From NCBI GenBank assembly GCA_009746045.1, contig RPFO01000034.1:3146181-3210180 (forward strand): a stretch of 64,000 bases of DNA. Reading direction: 5' to 3'. The position numbers and the translations under genes were made by a program. The stretch is from Mesostigma viride. Its lineage: Eukaryota; Streptophyta; Mesostigmatophyceae; Mesostigmatales; Mesostigmataceae. The notes under the pieces are model-generated. The model saw only the letters and a list, made by a program, of their open reading frames with translations. It had not been told where the DNA came from and searched no databases. Below, one piece after another: positions 13,041 through 28,500 of the stretch (position 1 is its first letter; each line of letters starts with the position of its first letter).

Positions 13041-16000
13041 CAACTATCAGCTTTTCAAGAAAAACGCTCCCAGGCGCTTCACAGAGGTAACCCTGCAGTA
13101 GGCCACACAGCACCAGTTTCAACGGTAGGAGCTAGGGAAGAATGAAAGAAAGCTCAGAAACAAAACGATAGAAAAAATATGACTTCTGATAGAATGCTGC
13201 TGCGATACATATCATAACTTTTTAATGACGACCCCACTGAACCAAAGTTGTATGATATCTTTCTAATAACGATGGACATCTCCAACCATTAAATCACATT
13301 CTTTCCCAACCTTCCTTCCATGCTTGCTGCCTTCCCACCAACTTGCCATGGTTTATCTTGGTCCCCATTACCCCCCCCCCCCCAGTTCCCCACCCCGCTG
13401 CCTTGTCTATTCCTGCCTTTGACCCTCTCCTCTGTCCCCTCTTTGTCCACCTGTCTTTACCCCTTTTCCCTCCTCTATCCCAACCAAGAACCAAACAAAG
13501 GGTGGCTGCCATGTAAAGCTATACCACGCCTTCGCCCCTTCCCTCTCCCCCACCCCCAACAAGGGATCTCCCAATCCACAAGGCTGGACCCCCACAATGC
13601 TCCCAGGTGTCTGGAACTACAACTTCACACGAACATCAGAGCCGCCATGGCAGCGCCGCTACTCTTACATACCTCTGGGCAGCTAATGCCGTGCCCCTCA
13701 ACCTCCGCCCTCACGACCACGCTGGCGTCATCACCTTGCCCGCTTGGCCCATCCCCGACCCGAACCGTGAAGAATGGCGGGAACTGGTAGATCCCATCCT
13801 CACTCACTGTGGCAACCACCACGCCGGGGGGGTCCACAGGCACTGGGGCCACAGCTGGCGTGGCCCCTGCCCTACTGGCCGCCCCCTGCTGCCCCCCTGC
13901 CAGGTGCCGGTGGCTCCGGGTCTCTCGAGGCTCGACCCGTGTGTGCCTTGCGAGAGACAGAAGCAGGTCTTTCTTCCGCAGCTCCAAACTGGGGACCTTG
14001 GCCTCAAGGCACAGCCGCCGAACGTGACGGTCAAACGCCCGAACGCTGTAGCCCCCAGGCAGGGGGCCAACCCTGATCTCCCCCCAGGCCCCGCTGATCT
14101 CCTGCCACGCCATCAGGTGGCTGTCCGGCATGCTGTGAACGCGGATGAAGCTCTTGCTCCCAGCACTGGGGTTGGAGATCTCAACATCCACCTTGGAAGT
14201 GACTGTGGCGAGTCCCTTGCTGGAGATCTCGAACGCATACTCCATTGAAGGCACTGGCCCCGATCCTTGTCCTGCGGACGATGATGGGAGCGGCTCCTGT
14301 TTGTAGAGGTACGCATCTGCATCGCTGCTGAAGCAGAAGTAGACACTGAGCTGGCCGTGGCCCTGACCCGTCACTTTCCGCAGGTACCCCCCTTGCAGGG
14401 TGTCCATGGGCCTGACCTGTTCGGGATGTTGTGTGTGCCCGCCGCCCTCAGGCGCTTCAACCTTATGCGCCTCCTCCTCCTCGTCGTCGACATCTAGGCC
14501 CATCCGATCCACATCTGTGCGCAGCGCCTCTGCCAAGAAGGTGACCGCCTCCTGTCCCTCCTCCCCTGCCCTTCTGGGGACCACCCGCAGCGTGGGGGCA
14601 TCCTGGACGGGCACGCAGTTGTTGTATGCATCCAGCGGCACAAACGCGAGGCGCGATTGCGACAGTGGCTGTCCCAGGACGAGGCTGGGAGGTCCGTTGC
14701 TGGCAACAGCATTAGCAACCAGGTCGGCCTGCAGTTTGCCTTGGGCTTTCTTACTCTTCAGAGGCGTCATGTTGGGGAGGGGCATGATAGACCACTTGGT
14801 GTGGGGACCTGCGCAGATGCGATCAAGGCAAAACGTTGCACCCCCCGCAACGGAAAGGTTTCATGACAGTAATTGCTCTGGTGAGCTGGAATGCCAACAC
14901 AGCGCGATACTGCCAGAAAAATGAGCTGTACAAACAGACACATCAACATGGAGAGCTCCATGGTTTGGCCATCTAGTTCACAGCTACCAGCTTGGCTTGA
15001 TGAGAGTTCATCTCTTTTGGGCATACATGAGCGCGCCCTGGGTCTGGCGACTAATGTTTCAAACATCGCAACTTTGCTGGTCTTACGAACAACCCCAGGC
15101 ATGCTCTCATTGAAGAGAATCGCTACTTGAGATCCACACCGCCCAAGACCAGGCCAGGCCACCAACGTCTTCAAAATGGAGATCTTCTAGGAGAGCCCAC
15201 AGACTGCAGCAGTTTGCCTAGAACATCGCAAGCTCATCCAAGTCTCGTTCCAAGGAGCAGCAAAAAACTGGAACACCACAAGCTCTTCCAGCTCACCCCA
15301 CCTTGCTTTAAATTCGCCCTTTTCCCTCTCCCTTCTCCCTCTCCTTTTCCCTCTCCCTTCTCCCTCTCCTTTTCCCTCTCCCTTTTCCCTCTCCTTTCTC
15401 ACTCCCTCTCCCACCTCCACCGGCCCGCCTGGACAGAATTGATGGTAACTCACCTGGTACGATTTTGACGCGCACTTGGAACTTCTTGAGAAACTCCACC
15501 TCCTGCCCGCTGCCTCGGTCGCTGCCCGACCCCGATCCCTGCCGCGTGCCCATGACCTCCACCTCCACAAGGTGCACATCCGCGGTGGGTGGTAATCCGG
15601 GATCCGGAATGATGCCATGCTTTTTGAACGCCGCTCCAGACACGAACACACTGCCCGCTCTCATGTACTTGTACTTGAACTCCCACCCTGGAGCGTCAGA
15701 CCTCGACTGCCCTGTCCCCCCTGTCTCTGGGGCCTCCCCCTCCAACACCGGCCCCAGCAACTTCTCCCCCGTCTCAGACTCCACCCGCACAGCCAGCTTG
15801 GGTAGTTTGTTCCCCGCAGGAATGCCCCTAAGCTCGTAGCAAACGCACTCGCCCGCCCCCGCCGCCCCGCCACGAGACTCCGCAAGGGAGGCCTCTTGCC
15901 ACGCCATCCCGTTGTCATAGCAAAGGTGCACCCTCGTCGGGCGGCTGCTGGGTAGCACCTGGAGCGCCTTGACCTTGTCGATCATGACATAACTAGCCGC

Positions 16001-19000
16001 ACTCGCCGCCGAACGTCGGCCAAGGGCGTCCTCGCCGGGGGACGGGTCGGGCGCGGCCGCATCCCCCCCGGCGGGTATCTGCAGGGACACCTGGACGTCC
16101 ACCGCCTGGGCTGCAGGTCCCCCCCCTTCGAGGTCACTGAGGAGGCTCTCGCTCTCATTTCCTGCGAGGTCGCCGTCTGCCATGCGGCCGTTACCGCTGC
16201 CGCTGAGGGGTGGCGAGAAATCGAGGTTCATCCTCAAGCCATGGACCGCGATGTCGCCCTCCTCGTCTAGGAAGAGTTCCCCCTGGCACGAGGTGTAGGG
16301 CGGTGAGGGGATGGCATCAAGCTTGCCGTCCGCCCCGAACACGGCGGTCCGCTCGAGGAGCACATCTGGTTGGGTCCCTGCCCCCCCAGTCCCCACCCTC
16401 AAGCGTGTGACGAGCAGCGTCACGCGCGAATGGGGCGGGAAGCATCGTGTCTCGTTGCCTTCCGAGTCGTGGAAACGCACCTTGAAGCGGAGGGTGGTCT
16501 CGCGGTTGACCACCTGCCTGTTACCTTCCAGACCCACAAAGTCATCCCCTTCTTCCCCCGCAGGCTGAGGCACGGCAGGGCCTGGGGAAGGGATTGAACA
16601 AGTGTGGCCGTGGAAGATGGAAAGGACCAACAGGCGAGGAATCGTGCCATCCATTACTCCAGCTCAACGGTATCATACAAACAAACAGTCGAGATGTGTG
16701 GGCAGTGCAGTAGGCAGCATAGAGTAGAGGGTGCAGATAGGTACTCCTGGCATTCCTGGCCTACACGTGGAGCCAAAATTTCAAAGGGAATACTATCACA
16801 AGGCGACAATCTTACCACAGAAAATGTCAGAGAAGCCCGAAACACATGGGGCGCGGGATGCAGCCAGTACATGGCTGTCACTCTGCAGTCTCACCCTGCA
16901 GCATAGCCCGCTATCCAAACCCAGCGTCACACAATCAGGCGAGGGGACTCACCAGGGAACAGCAGCAGCCGCTGCCGCAAAGGGGAAAAGCCCCCCGGTC
17001 CCTCAAGGTTGAACACCACAGTCTGCACAGTGCCCACCGGTGGGATCTTGGCCTTCGGATGGGCCTCCCTGCGCTTCAGCTGCAGCACCGCGCGCAGGGG
17101 CTGCCCTTTCCCGCTGCTGCCCGTCGCCCCCACCACCTCTGCGGCGACCGTACCCAGCCGGTCTTCTGGTGCGGTCGATACCTTCACACGCAACGCAGCC
17201 GGGTCAAACTCGGTGCATGCGTTGCGGCTGGTGTCTGCATTGTCCTCTGGCCCCTTCTCCTTGTCAAAGAAGCTGATGGCCACCTCGAAAAGTTCACCCA
17301 GCCGCACAGTAGGCAGGGTATCCGCTGGGCTGCCAGGGGCCGGCAGGTGTCTAAGGGTGGGGAATCCGGGCTCAAACGCCTTGGGGGGGCCGACTGGGGA
17401 AAAAAAAATTGAACAGGGTTAGAGCCCAACGGGAGACAAAACACCGATGGGTGCAAGCGTTGATGTGCGTTATTGGAAGACATAACCTGTTGTGGTACCT
17501 TGAGCCCAGAGCATGAGTGGCACAGTCATTGCACGATGCCAGCAACTGATCCTGGGGTCCCAATCCTGTCCTTCCACCCCACCCATAACGGACAGATGTG
17601 GGTGCCAAGTCGGGTGCCACTACAGATTACGATCGGTATGTGTGCAACCCTTGCACACATGTCCACACATCTGGCGTGTTGAAAACAAGCAGCAGATTCT
17701 CACAAACTGAATGCAAAAAATACGTTGCGGGCACGCAGCAAGAATGAAAATTCCTGCCCAAGCCATCTGCAATACCCAAAGGACAGTCTCACAGCCACCG
17801 TGAAATGCCTGTGCACAGGGCATGCGTGCTGGCGTGTGCGCGGTCAGTACCCCTCCCAGGTGGGTGTAACTCGAGGCGGCAAGACAAATATTTACAAGGC
17901 CCTGTGTGAGAACATTTAAAGGATCTAGCGACTTGGCTGGTAGACTTGGCGAAACTGCAGACATGAAACTGATTCCAGCACCCAGACAACATTTGTTGAC
18001 CCTGCCCGGATGATGGAGTACGTTCGCACGTACAAGAATCATGTCAGACTGCTCACCGCCACAAAAGTACTCAGGTACACGCACGTTGAACATGCATCTT
18101 GCTTACAACAGCCCTTGTTTGCTCGACAGCAAGAGGCTCGGTCTGACAACAGAAGCCATGCTTTGCCATGATGTGATATAGCTACCTCTGGCAGGCAACC
18201 GGCGTGACAAGACGCTGCGAGGGCTGCGATGCGCTGTCAAGATCGCCAGGCCATGCGTTGGCTATATAGAGCATGGACTTAATCATTCTGAAAAAATAGT
18301 TACAGTGTGTGCAGTGCCCCAGACATCGTCACCAGCGCAGCCCATGTGGTAAATGCCTGGACACGCGTGCTGCCCACCTAAAGTGTCGCAGGTCCCGACC
18401 ACCTGAGCTACACCCTTTCAAAACCACGTGGTGATTCACACCCTCAAGGCGGTTACAACAAGGAGACCCTGTCAAAGATTGTAGTCACTTGATCCGGCTC
18501 ATCCTTAAACATTGGCTCTTTACCCGGGCACAAATGACTCGCACACTATGCAAAACGCGCCTCCTCCCAGGCGTAATTGTATGCCACATCACTGGCCGCA
18601 AGTACCGAACATGCAAGCAAACAGCAACAAGACGCACCGGTTTGGCAGCGAAGCCATGGTCGAGCCGTTGGGAGGGCGACGACTTGATAGTATGATGCGA
18701 TCTCATGATACTTTAGTTTAGTACGATGTGAACATATAGCCGTATATTTTTACGTAAGGACTCACCCACGGCCAGGAATGAGGTCGTGCATGTCGGTTGG
18801 GGGAACTGCTCACACCAGGGCAGCCGAGGCTCCTCCAGTGCATACTCCACCCGGTAGGACCCCGGCTTGTGGACCACGAAACCAGGGAATTCAAAGCCCA
18901 CTGTTAAATTCAACAGGGTCACTGACTCGGGTGGAAAGGCCAACTCCCTGACACGGCTGTCCGCGCCACCGTCCGTGCCAGCCGACAGAAACACCTTGCG

Positions 19001-22000
19001 TATGACCTTGGGCCGGACTTTTTGTGTTTGCCGCTGCAGGCATCGCCCAATACAAGGATCCAAGAAAACAAATCATCCAAGCATGAGTGAATCAAAAGTA
19101 TGGCTCCTAACCGATCCTGTGGGACGCGTGATCCAGGCCAAAGCCACCTCCCATGTAACCAGAGGGCATCCATGTTAATGTCTCTTTCCAAACAGCTCCT
19201 AAATGGCTGGACGCCTGAGGTACTACAAAAAGAGCAAGCTCAATGGCTTTCCTTATGGTCTATGTACAGATATGTGGTGGCAAAGGAAATTCGGGAAAAG
19301 ATAACTGGGCGCTACCTGGCCATCTGGCGCAGCCATAAGAGACCAGGAGGCAGGTAGATTGAGCTTAGGTGTTTTGTCGTTGTTCTGCTGCCATAGCGCT
19401 GTCTGTCATCGATTCAAGTCTCCCATGATACAGGACACCCAGTGGGGAATGAGTGGAGGTTGGCCAGGAGATGCCCCTGATATTTTTCTGCTATATCTTT
19501 GCCAGATCACAGTTGCGCCCTAATAATGCTCGAAAAGCTTAGATTGGCGCCAGGCTGCTGGTAGATGTTTGGCAGAGCTGCAAAATGCGCCATGGCCGCC
19601 TCGGTGTATGCGTTCATCATCCCTCGCCTTCCCCCTCAAACATACACAAACCCCCACACACCGCACCCCAGAATAGACTCACATCTTTAATTGTGGAAGA
19701 TGTCCTGCCACCCTAGAGAGACTTGCCACAGTATTATGTCAAGTACAGTATATCTGCTGGTGGGTTACATACACATGGGCTTCCTAGATAGTAAATTGAA
19801 GATCGTGTCATCGTCACACTTGCAGAGCCCACCATGGGATCAAATCGATGCTGGTTGGTGCTCGAGCCATTCCACGCTCTCCACAGCCGGCAATGTGCTC
19901 ATCCATGCAAGCGGACAAACATACCGGGAAGCACAAGTCCCATTCCTTAGGCACCCTCGTCCCGGCCCCATTCCTGAGCTCCAGCCGGGTGGTGCAGTTG
20001 TCTTGCTCCACCAGGGGCTCGTGGCACACCTGGCCGGCAGGAGGCCACACGACGGTGGCGGTGAGGGTCCTGGGGACTTTGTTGAACTCTTCCATCAGCA
20101 ACCTCTCGACGTCACCGTCCTCCTGGAGATATCTGTGGATGCAAGCAATCAACCACGGCCATCCAAACCCAAGACTGCCAATCAACCCCCTGTGGTTCAT
20201 CTATGCTCTTGTTTTCCATTTTCTTCTCCTTTGTCTTCCCACCCCGTCTCAGCCACCACCACAACCCAGTTTTGCCAGGCTTCACAGCTATCCGTTGTAA
20301 AGATTTGGCGATCAAGGACAAAAATAATGCCTTTTGATGCCAATAAAGCATGTACAAGTTTCGAACCCGACCACATTCCTAAAGATATTTCCTTGCGAAA
20401 CAGCCTAGACAGTTTGTAACGCATAAGACGAGTCATGCCCTACCTGGAGGACACCTCCCACAGGTGGGGTGACGGCACCACACCCTCCGGGCATGCGAAT
20501 ATGGACTGGGGCTCCCGTAGCAGATACATGGTGCACGCAGTGGCTTCCTCATCGCTGCCCCCCCCGCTCTGCGTCCTCGCAATGCTGGCATCTGCCTCGT
20601 TGGCGCCGTTGGCCCGCCGCCCTATGCCACGGCCGCGCCCGCCGCCCGCTTGGTTGGGCGTCGCTGGGGCGAGTTTATCCTGTTTTTTGAAGGCCACGAT
20701 GCTGCCCACAATCTTCATGTAGTCGGGCGAGTTGGCCTTCTTGACTTGGACGACCACCTTCTCCCCCACAATGTAGCTGACCCTGCCATACGTCATCCGT
20801 TGGAAGAGATCACCCTCCAAGCCCTGGGGGGGCTCTCCCCTGAACGGCGTGGTCAGCGCCACCTGGCCATCCCAACAGGCGCACGCAAAAAGGAATGTCG
20901 AGGCAGCAGACAACACCAAGAAGGCAAGGGTGACAATACAGAAGATTAGACTAGGCATGGGTTGAGAATGTCCAAGGTCGAAAGTAAGCAAGACCAAGAA
21001 GGTAAGACCAAGCAAGATGGACAGACTGGGGTTCCGAGGGTGAGGATCTTGGACACTGTGAAAAAGCAGAGCGAGTGGCCTTTCCTGTGGTGTTATGTGA
21101 GGGGAGCTATGGGGATTAGCCCAGGGCCACGGAACACTGAGGACAGCAGAGCGGCCGAGGAAAAGGTCGACGAGAGGTTTTGTGCCCGAGACTTTGTACT
21201 CGGTGCGGGCGAGAAGTTATGCACGGAACCTGCTCGTTTAGGCAGAGACTTCATGGTGAACCCGTGGGGGGTCCAGAGATGTCAGACGTACTCCAACTCC
21301 ACTGTTTCCATCCTTTGCCAGCAACGTCCTGTACCATGTCCTGCTCCTGCCCTGCTCTCAGAGATCTTTCCCGACCACAACGTTTCTTATTAATTTGATA
21401 CAACGCTGTACCAGGAATGGATCTCGAGCTTGTGCACTCCGATGCGCAATCTATTAACAATAACGAACATTTATTCTCCAAGTATCTCTAGCTCTGTCCC
21501 CCGCTGCTACTGTAATGCGATGATGGTAACGGGACGCCATCACAGCATCATGCTGTCATCTGCAGGGTGCATTGTCACAAACGCATGGCATGCCGAGGGC
21601 CCACCAACCGTGCGCAGCACAAGCAGCTGCAGAATGCAACACGCCGCAAGGTCTCTCCTGCATACCAACTGATGCTGTTGCACAAGTAATTGCATCTGAA
21701 GTCGGCACAACATGCCGAGGGTAGTACATCTACTGGGATGGGGCAAGAAACCTGTTCCCACACTAGGAAGTATCGATTGGCAGTATAGGTGACAACATCG
21801 ACCAGCAGCTGCAAGGGGGGGGGGGGCAGAAGTAGAAAATCGTAAGGGCTTCTTTCCTCTGATTGTCTTTGCGAGCACTAACAGCGCTCTTGTGGCCTAC
21901 AAGGGGAGCACACTTATGGGTGACACACGTACGCGCTCTTGTCGCACCACCACCAGGACACACATGCTTACCCTCTTGTCATGCTCCAGGTGGCAGTCGT

Positions 22001-22423
22001 GAAGCCACTGCTCGAAAAGGGACATCACGTTGCGGGACTTGTTCTTCAGGCAGTTAGAGTTCGAGCTACGCTCCAGGCTGGTCTCCAGGGGTGGGTTGAG
22101 GCTCCACTTGGTGTTGTGCACGGCAGGGTTGCTACCGAGGAAGATGGCACCCCGCACACGGTTGAGCTGCTCCAGGGTCGCTGCGTCCTTCACCTTGGAA
22201 CCCATGGGCAACAGGACGCTGCGAAGTATCCATGATGGTGGGAACGGGACAACGTTGTGTATTGAGGTCGAATGAGCAATAAGACTATGTCTGATGCCGA
22301 GAATGAGACAAACAAAGCAGGACCTCAGCAGTCTGGGATGGGTATTAGTATGATGAGGGCAATTATCACAGTCTGTCGAACAACTGGAGATCGTAGACGA
22401 AAACAAAGCCTTCCATGGAATGA

Positions 22424-22508
<85 letters not shown>

Positions 22509-25500
22509 GAGGGAGGGAGGGAGGGAGGGAGGGAGGGAGGGAGGGAGGGAGGGAGGGAGGGAGGGAGGGAGGGAGGGAGGGAGGGAGGGAGGGAGGGAGG
22601 GAGGGAGGGAGGGAGGGAGGGAGGGAGGGAGGGGGAGGGAGGGAGGGAGGGAGGGAGGGAGGGAGGGAGGGAGGGAGGGAGGGAGGGAGGGAGGGAGGGA
22701 GGGAGGAAGAGAGAGAGAGTTAGAGAGAGAGAGAGAGAGGGAGAGAGACAGAGACACAGAGAGACAGAGAGACAGAGAGAGAGAGTTAGAGAGAGAGCTA
22801 GAGAGAGAGAGAGAGGGAGAGAGACAGAGAGACAGAGAGAGAGACAAAGAGAGAGAGCAGCACTGGAGAGTTGCAGGGGTTCAGCCCGCCTCCTCACCTT
22901 TCAGATGTCTGTTGCGAAATGTTTGTTCTCGCTGTTAAGTATATTAATGCCCTTGAAAGTAGTTAAACTGAACATATTTGATAGAAAAAGGAATGATCAA
23001 ACTAGGAAAAGCCAGCAATGGTTTTCGCAATGTCCCCCCTCCCCCACACCCCCCCCTCATATTGCTCATTTGCAATTCAGCAAGTTGCCCCATTCATTAA
23101 ACTCTCAGACCTGAAATAGGCTACTTCAGTTGGTAGGGCAGCATTACCTCAAAGACGCACAGCGTCAAGCGCATTCTTTGTGGCAACTTGCAACCCTGCC
23201 AAGAGCAACAAAAGGTTTTTAAGCTGCCAGTTGTAAAATCTATGAGAGCTCCACCCAGCCAGGAGGCCAGCTAGGAAGGCAACCCACACTAAGCTTCAAG
23301 CAGAAACATTCTACTATTGAGCAGCTTCGCTGCCCTACCAGAAACTCCCAGTGAGTCCAAGTAAGCACCATAAGAAATCTTCTGCTGCAGACCGCCGCAT
23401 CCTCAGACTGTATCTCTCCGAGGCATCACACTGCCAGGCTCACCTGGGCAACGAACCGATTGTTTCAGCGTGCCTCTGCGATAAATAACAGCAAACGGGA
23501 AGCGGTGCCCACACACGTTCACCTGTCTTTGTGGCTCACCTGGGTACAAACTCGTAGGGCATCAACCGCCCCTTGTAGAACACCTCCAGCTGCTGCTCCA
23601 GGGGCCACTTGACCCTCTTCAGGGTGTCCACATGGCAGGAGGGCAGGTACCAGAGGCGCACCTGTGACATAGAGAAGAGAAAGGTGTGAGCTTATGGTGA
23701 ACAGATGCCTATAACAAGCTTGCATCCCTGTAGGAAAGTACCACAGGGGCATCTGGTAGAGTGACATGCGGAAATAGACAATTAAAATGGTATGGTTCTA
23801 AAACCAGTTACTATGGGGACCAGGATGCCAGTTCGCCACCAACGAGGTTCCAGGAACAAATATTCAAAGAAATGATGTCGTGAATTGCGACGTGGCTATA
23901 AGCATTGCAAGATTGGACGTGATCAACGACGAAAGGGGACAAACATTCAGAGCACACAACCAGGAACACAGACACAATCTGACACAGCTCGAGAAACCTG
24001 GCATAATGCTGAAAACCGAGTCCCAAGCACCTGAAATCATGCTTTCAAATCATGAATAAATGATGTAAATGCTGAGATACAGCACATGCTTGTCAACAAG
24101 GATGTCGCCGAGAGACGCTACTTGGTGAGTCAACAAGGCGATATTCAGCACGGCAAACACTTGAACAGTTGTTATGCCAGCTAGAGCTGTCAAAAGGATA
24201 CGGCACATCACGGTCGCAGAATACCTCCATTGCTGGCACGGGGGTGCCATCAGCCTGGGCAGACACTGAATGTCTGCAGGCAACCCGACGGTCACTCTGC
24301 CACCGCTAGTAGCAAATATCAGACCCAAGACACATCACCACGACATGGGACGAATCCATCGTGGTGGTCGCCAAGCAGCATAGCAACGTGTGGGCCTGTA
24401 TGCTGCACACAAATCCTCCCCTGGTGCTCGTGCCTGGTGAAGCAACACAATGTGGGCAGAGGCAACGTAGTCCAAAATGAAGGTGGTACCACCAATACCT
24501 TAATTTGCTCGCCATAGCGCTTGAGAGACCCCTGCTCCTCCAAGGAGCCATCACTCCCCGAGTCGATGGTGAACTCATACGTGTGGTGCACCCCTTTACG
24601 CTTGGCTGCCCACTTGTGCAACAGGCTGTACCGGTCCACGTAACAGCCATTGCCGTCCTCCTCCTTCTCCTCTCCCTTGCTCTCCTCCCCATCTCGGCTG
24701 TCCTTCTCGTCCTCGCCGTCATCATGCTCCAGCTCCTTCATGTCCCGCTCGTGCAAGCAGCGCTCCTCCCGGGCCACCTCCTCCCCGAAGTTCTTCTGCC
24801 CCGCTGCCTTGAAGTAGACAAACGCTGCGGTCAGCTCCACCGGCCCTCCCACGTACGGCCGCTGCCCCAGGCTCAGCATGAAGAAGTACACGTGGCGCAG
24901 CTGCCTGTTGCACCGAGCTCATGGCAGCCATAAGGCAGGACAACCCACATGCAACAAGGGTGGGTGCCAGCAAATAGCAGCAAGCGAGCGTGAGATATTC
25001 CCACTTTGATAAGATATCCCCAGAAAAGTCCAGACCCCAACACAGCTCAGCATCCATTAAGTACTACTGATAGAAGTCAAGAACAGAACTGCAAGAAGCA
25101 GAAAGTGGGTTCCTATTCTCCCAGCATCATTACCAAAAAACCCTCCATGGTCTGCCTAAAAAAGCATGAGCATGTGAAGTTTCCGAATCCGTAACTTAAT
25201 GCAGCTGCACCTCATGAAGTCTAGTCAGTGCAAAGATGGTGCTGTGAATGACACAGGTCCCACGGATACCATTACAACTGTGCGTTACAAAGCGCAGCAT
25301 ACACAAGGCAAACGGTAGCACACATGTCGAGCAAGTAAGACGCCCTTTCGGCCCATTGAAAACATGTTTCCCATCCCTCACCGGCAGAGATACTTGAACC
25401 CAATCGGTGCGCAGCCCTTCGTCCGAGCGCGCGCACGGTCCATGGTCGCCATGATGTGCAAGGCCTGCTCCTCCTTGAGTGAGCTGATGATGAAGATGGT

Positions 25501-28500
25501 GAAGTGGTCATGATTGGCCTCCATGTCCTTGATGTGCTGCACCAGGGGCTTGCAGGCGCTCAGGTGGGACTCCACAAAGCTGCCCACCCAGCTGCCCCGT
25601 GGCCTCTTGGTCACTTCACTCACAAACCAGTCTTCTCCCCGCTCCCTTCTACGCTCAAACTCTTCCTGAACAAACCAACAACCACCATGTACAGCAATGA
25701 ACAAGGATCAAATACAGAAAAAAAAACTCATCACGTACAGCAAACAATTATCACGGCTATGAAAACAAACCAGCGTACCACGCACATGCCCCGCAGGGAT
25801 ACCGGCCACCCAGCCACCCAGCCACCCAGCCACCCAGCCACCCAGCCACCCAGCCACCCAGCCACCCAGCCACCCAGCCACCCAGCCACCCAGCCACCCA
25901 GCCACCCAGCCACCCAGCCACCCAGCCACCCAGCCACCCAGCCACCCAGCCACCCAGCCACCCAGCCGGACAGCCACCCAGCCGCCCAGCCGCCCAGCCG
26001 CCCAGCCGCCCAGCCGCCCAGCCGCCCAGCCGGACAGCCACCCAGCCGCCCAGCCGCCCAGCCGCCCAGCCGCCCAGCCGCCCAGCCACCCAGCCACCCA
26101 GCCACCCAGCCACCCAGCCACCCAGCCACCCAGCCACCCAGCCACCCAGCCACCCAGCCACCCAGCCACCCAGCCACGCCGTGGCAAGTTGGGAAGGCAG
26201 ACACATTGAAACCAGTGAAGAACTAGTAATGAGGGGGTGGGTGGTTCATGCACATATGTGTACAGCACAGCGCTGCGATACCGAAAGACTTGGCTTCTTC
26301 ACCCGGCTCGATATGTCTCCCTAGGGTCGAATCGGCATATTTGGATCGATCACATCCATTTCATGGCTAGACATTAGCCGAGTATCCTCGATGCCGCTGA
26401 TATCGCAAAGGGAAAAAAGAAAAAGAGTCCAGCATGGACCCATCATGTGCATGTGCGCAGTATGTCCCACCAGAACTGGCAGGTACCAACACACAAAGAT
26501 GCACGAACCTACGAAGATGCAAAGGCTCTGTCTTCTATTACGAAGTGGACCATGGCAAACCATTGTAATAGCAATTGACAAGAAAAAGAGTACAACTTTC
26601 CCACAAGGTCTCATAGCTAGCTGCTGCGCTGGCCCCGATGTGCATCAGAGCTCCAACAGCATACCTAGTCACCAAAGTGTCTTCGATTTCGCTAGATCCT
26701 CAACAAACTCAAACACAGTATGAACTGCCTTGAAGACTGCGGGCAAACCCTAGCACTGTTACATCCAAGCCATCACCAAACCTGAGATCTTCCTTTTAGT
26801 TTTTAGAGGATGAAAGGAGGAGTTCGCGTTTATATGTTGTATAAGCCACAAGTCCTTCCCGCTTTGCCCGACACTCACAATCAAAAAGTCCTTAGCTATG
26901 TTGCAAGCAAGACCTATAATTTATGTTCCTTCCCTCCAGGGACCCAGAGCTTTCTAGAACTCCACCCCATGCACAGCTTACATCCGTCAACCCGTGGCAT
27001 GTGTATGGGTGGTGTATAATGACTGCCACTGCTGGTAGGAAAGGCATCCTCAAAGAAGTCGCCATTCTGGAAATATGGCCTCCAGAATATGCCCACCGTG
27101 GACAGCCGCAGCTCGCACACCGCCTCGCCCTTCATCTTGGTGATCATGATCAGATCTTCTCCCAGGTAGAAACCGGCTGCCTTGGAGCCAGTCCCCCGCT
27201 TTGCCAGACGCCCGTCGCAGAAGTACTCCTCCATGAGCTTCCTTCGCTCCTCGAACGCTTTGTGTTCTGCTGTCCCGGGAGTGAAGGGATTGGGATCCTT
27301 CCACGCATCTTGGTCCGGATCTGTAGGCGGTGGCGATGAGGATATGCATAGATGTGCGTCTCAGTAGTCGGATAAAACATGTGTACAGTGCGCAGTCTGC
27401 TCACAACTTCCAGCCCATGAAATGATGTACTAGCTACCACTAAAGCACAATGTGCGGCAAACAGCGTTGTCTTCGATGACAAGTGTGTTCGATGAAAGAC
27501 TGATCACATGCCATGGAACCAGCCATAAGCCTTGAATGGGGGCAGGTGCGAGGGTTGCACGTGCTTTCTTATCGCTTATCCCTAAGCGAGGCACTAAAAG
27601 GTATTCAGTAAGCCCACTTCATGTCTATGGTAGTGTTAAGCAAACCTATTTTGTAAATCCAACCGCACGACATACCTAATAGGCTGTCCTGAAACCGCCA
27701 AGCGAAAAAAAAAAAAAAAAAAGAAGCTCGACCGAAGTAACCATGCGCACCCCCTCTCCTTGCCAACAGAAGGGCCGGCGTGTTAGGCCCCAAGGTAAGG
27801 GTGGACAGCAAGAATTACCCAAATACACCACTGCGAGTGCCCTCAGCAATCTTGCCACTGTGAAAAGGGCTCATCTTCCAGGCTTTGTGGCCAGCTCTAT
27901 ATATACTTGCTGCAACTGCAGCCATAATAAGTCCTCAAACTATTCTCACTAATAATGCGTTTTCATCAAATACAAAAAAAAGCTAGTGTGCAAGATCCTA
28001 TTTCAAGCAAGACGTACTGGGGTCCTCCTCAGGGATGATTCTGTTCACGGGACGGTAGTGATCTGTCGCCCAGTTTGCCAACCGCTTCACATCCATCCCG
28101 ACACCATTGTCGCTGATAACGATGTGGCCTTTGCGGAAGTCGTTGAGGTTGTCGATCTGTTTGCAGGCCAGACAACGGTACGAGTAGGGAAGGGCACATA
28201 GGAGTCATAGATTCATCTAGGATATCTGCAGCGGTACGAGTAGGGAAGGGCACGTAGTAGTCATAGATTCATCTAGGATATCTGCAGCGGTACGAGTAGG
28301 GAAGGGCATGTAGTAGTCATAGATTCATCTAGGATATCTGCAGGAAGTCCGGGTTGATAGAGGCGATAAACGGGCACCTACGGTTACTCTAGATCAGTCC
28401 CTCCTCGTTAGAAGGGGAGGGGAGGGGAGGGGAGGGGAGGGGAGGGGAGGGGAGGGGAGGGGAGGGGAGGGGAGGGGAGGGGAGGGGAGGGGGGAGGGAG

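Noticed and set aside
22272-23114. Arg/Glu/Gly-rich frames on both strands
   Set aside because: They are produced by GA and GGGA arrays within an intron.
23115-23200. tRNA-like stretch (CTTCAGTTGGTAGGGCA)
   Set aside because: It resembles an A-box, but I could not build acceptor or T arms or a clear B-box at the right spacing. At most it is a SINE remnant.
25504-26226. Pro/His/Gln-rich 240-residue frame
   Set aside because: It is a reading of the 8-bp CCACCCAG array plus the antisense of gene A exon 6.
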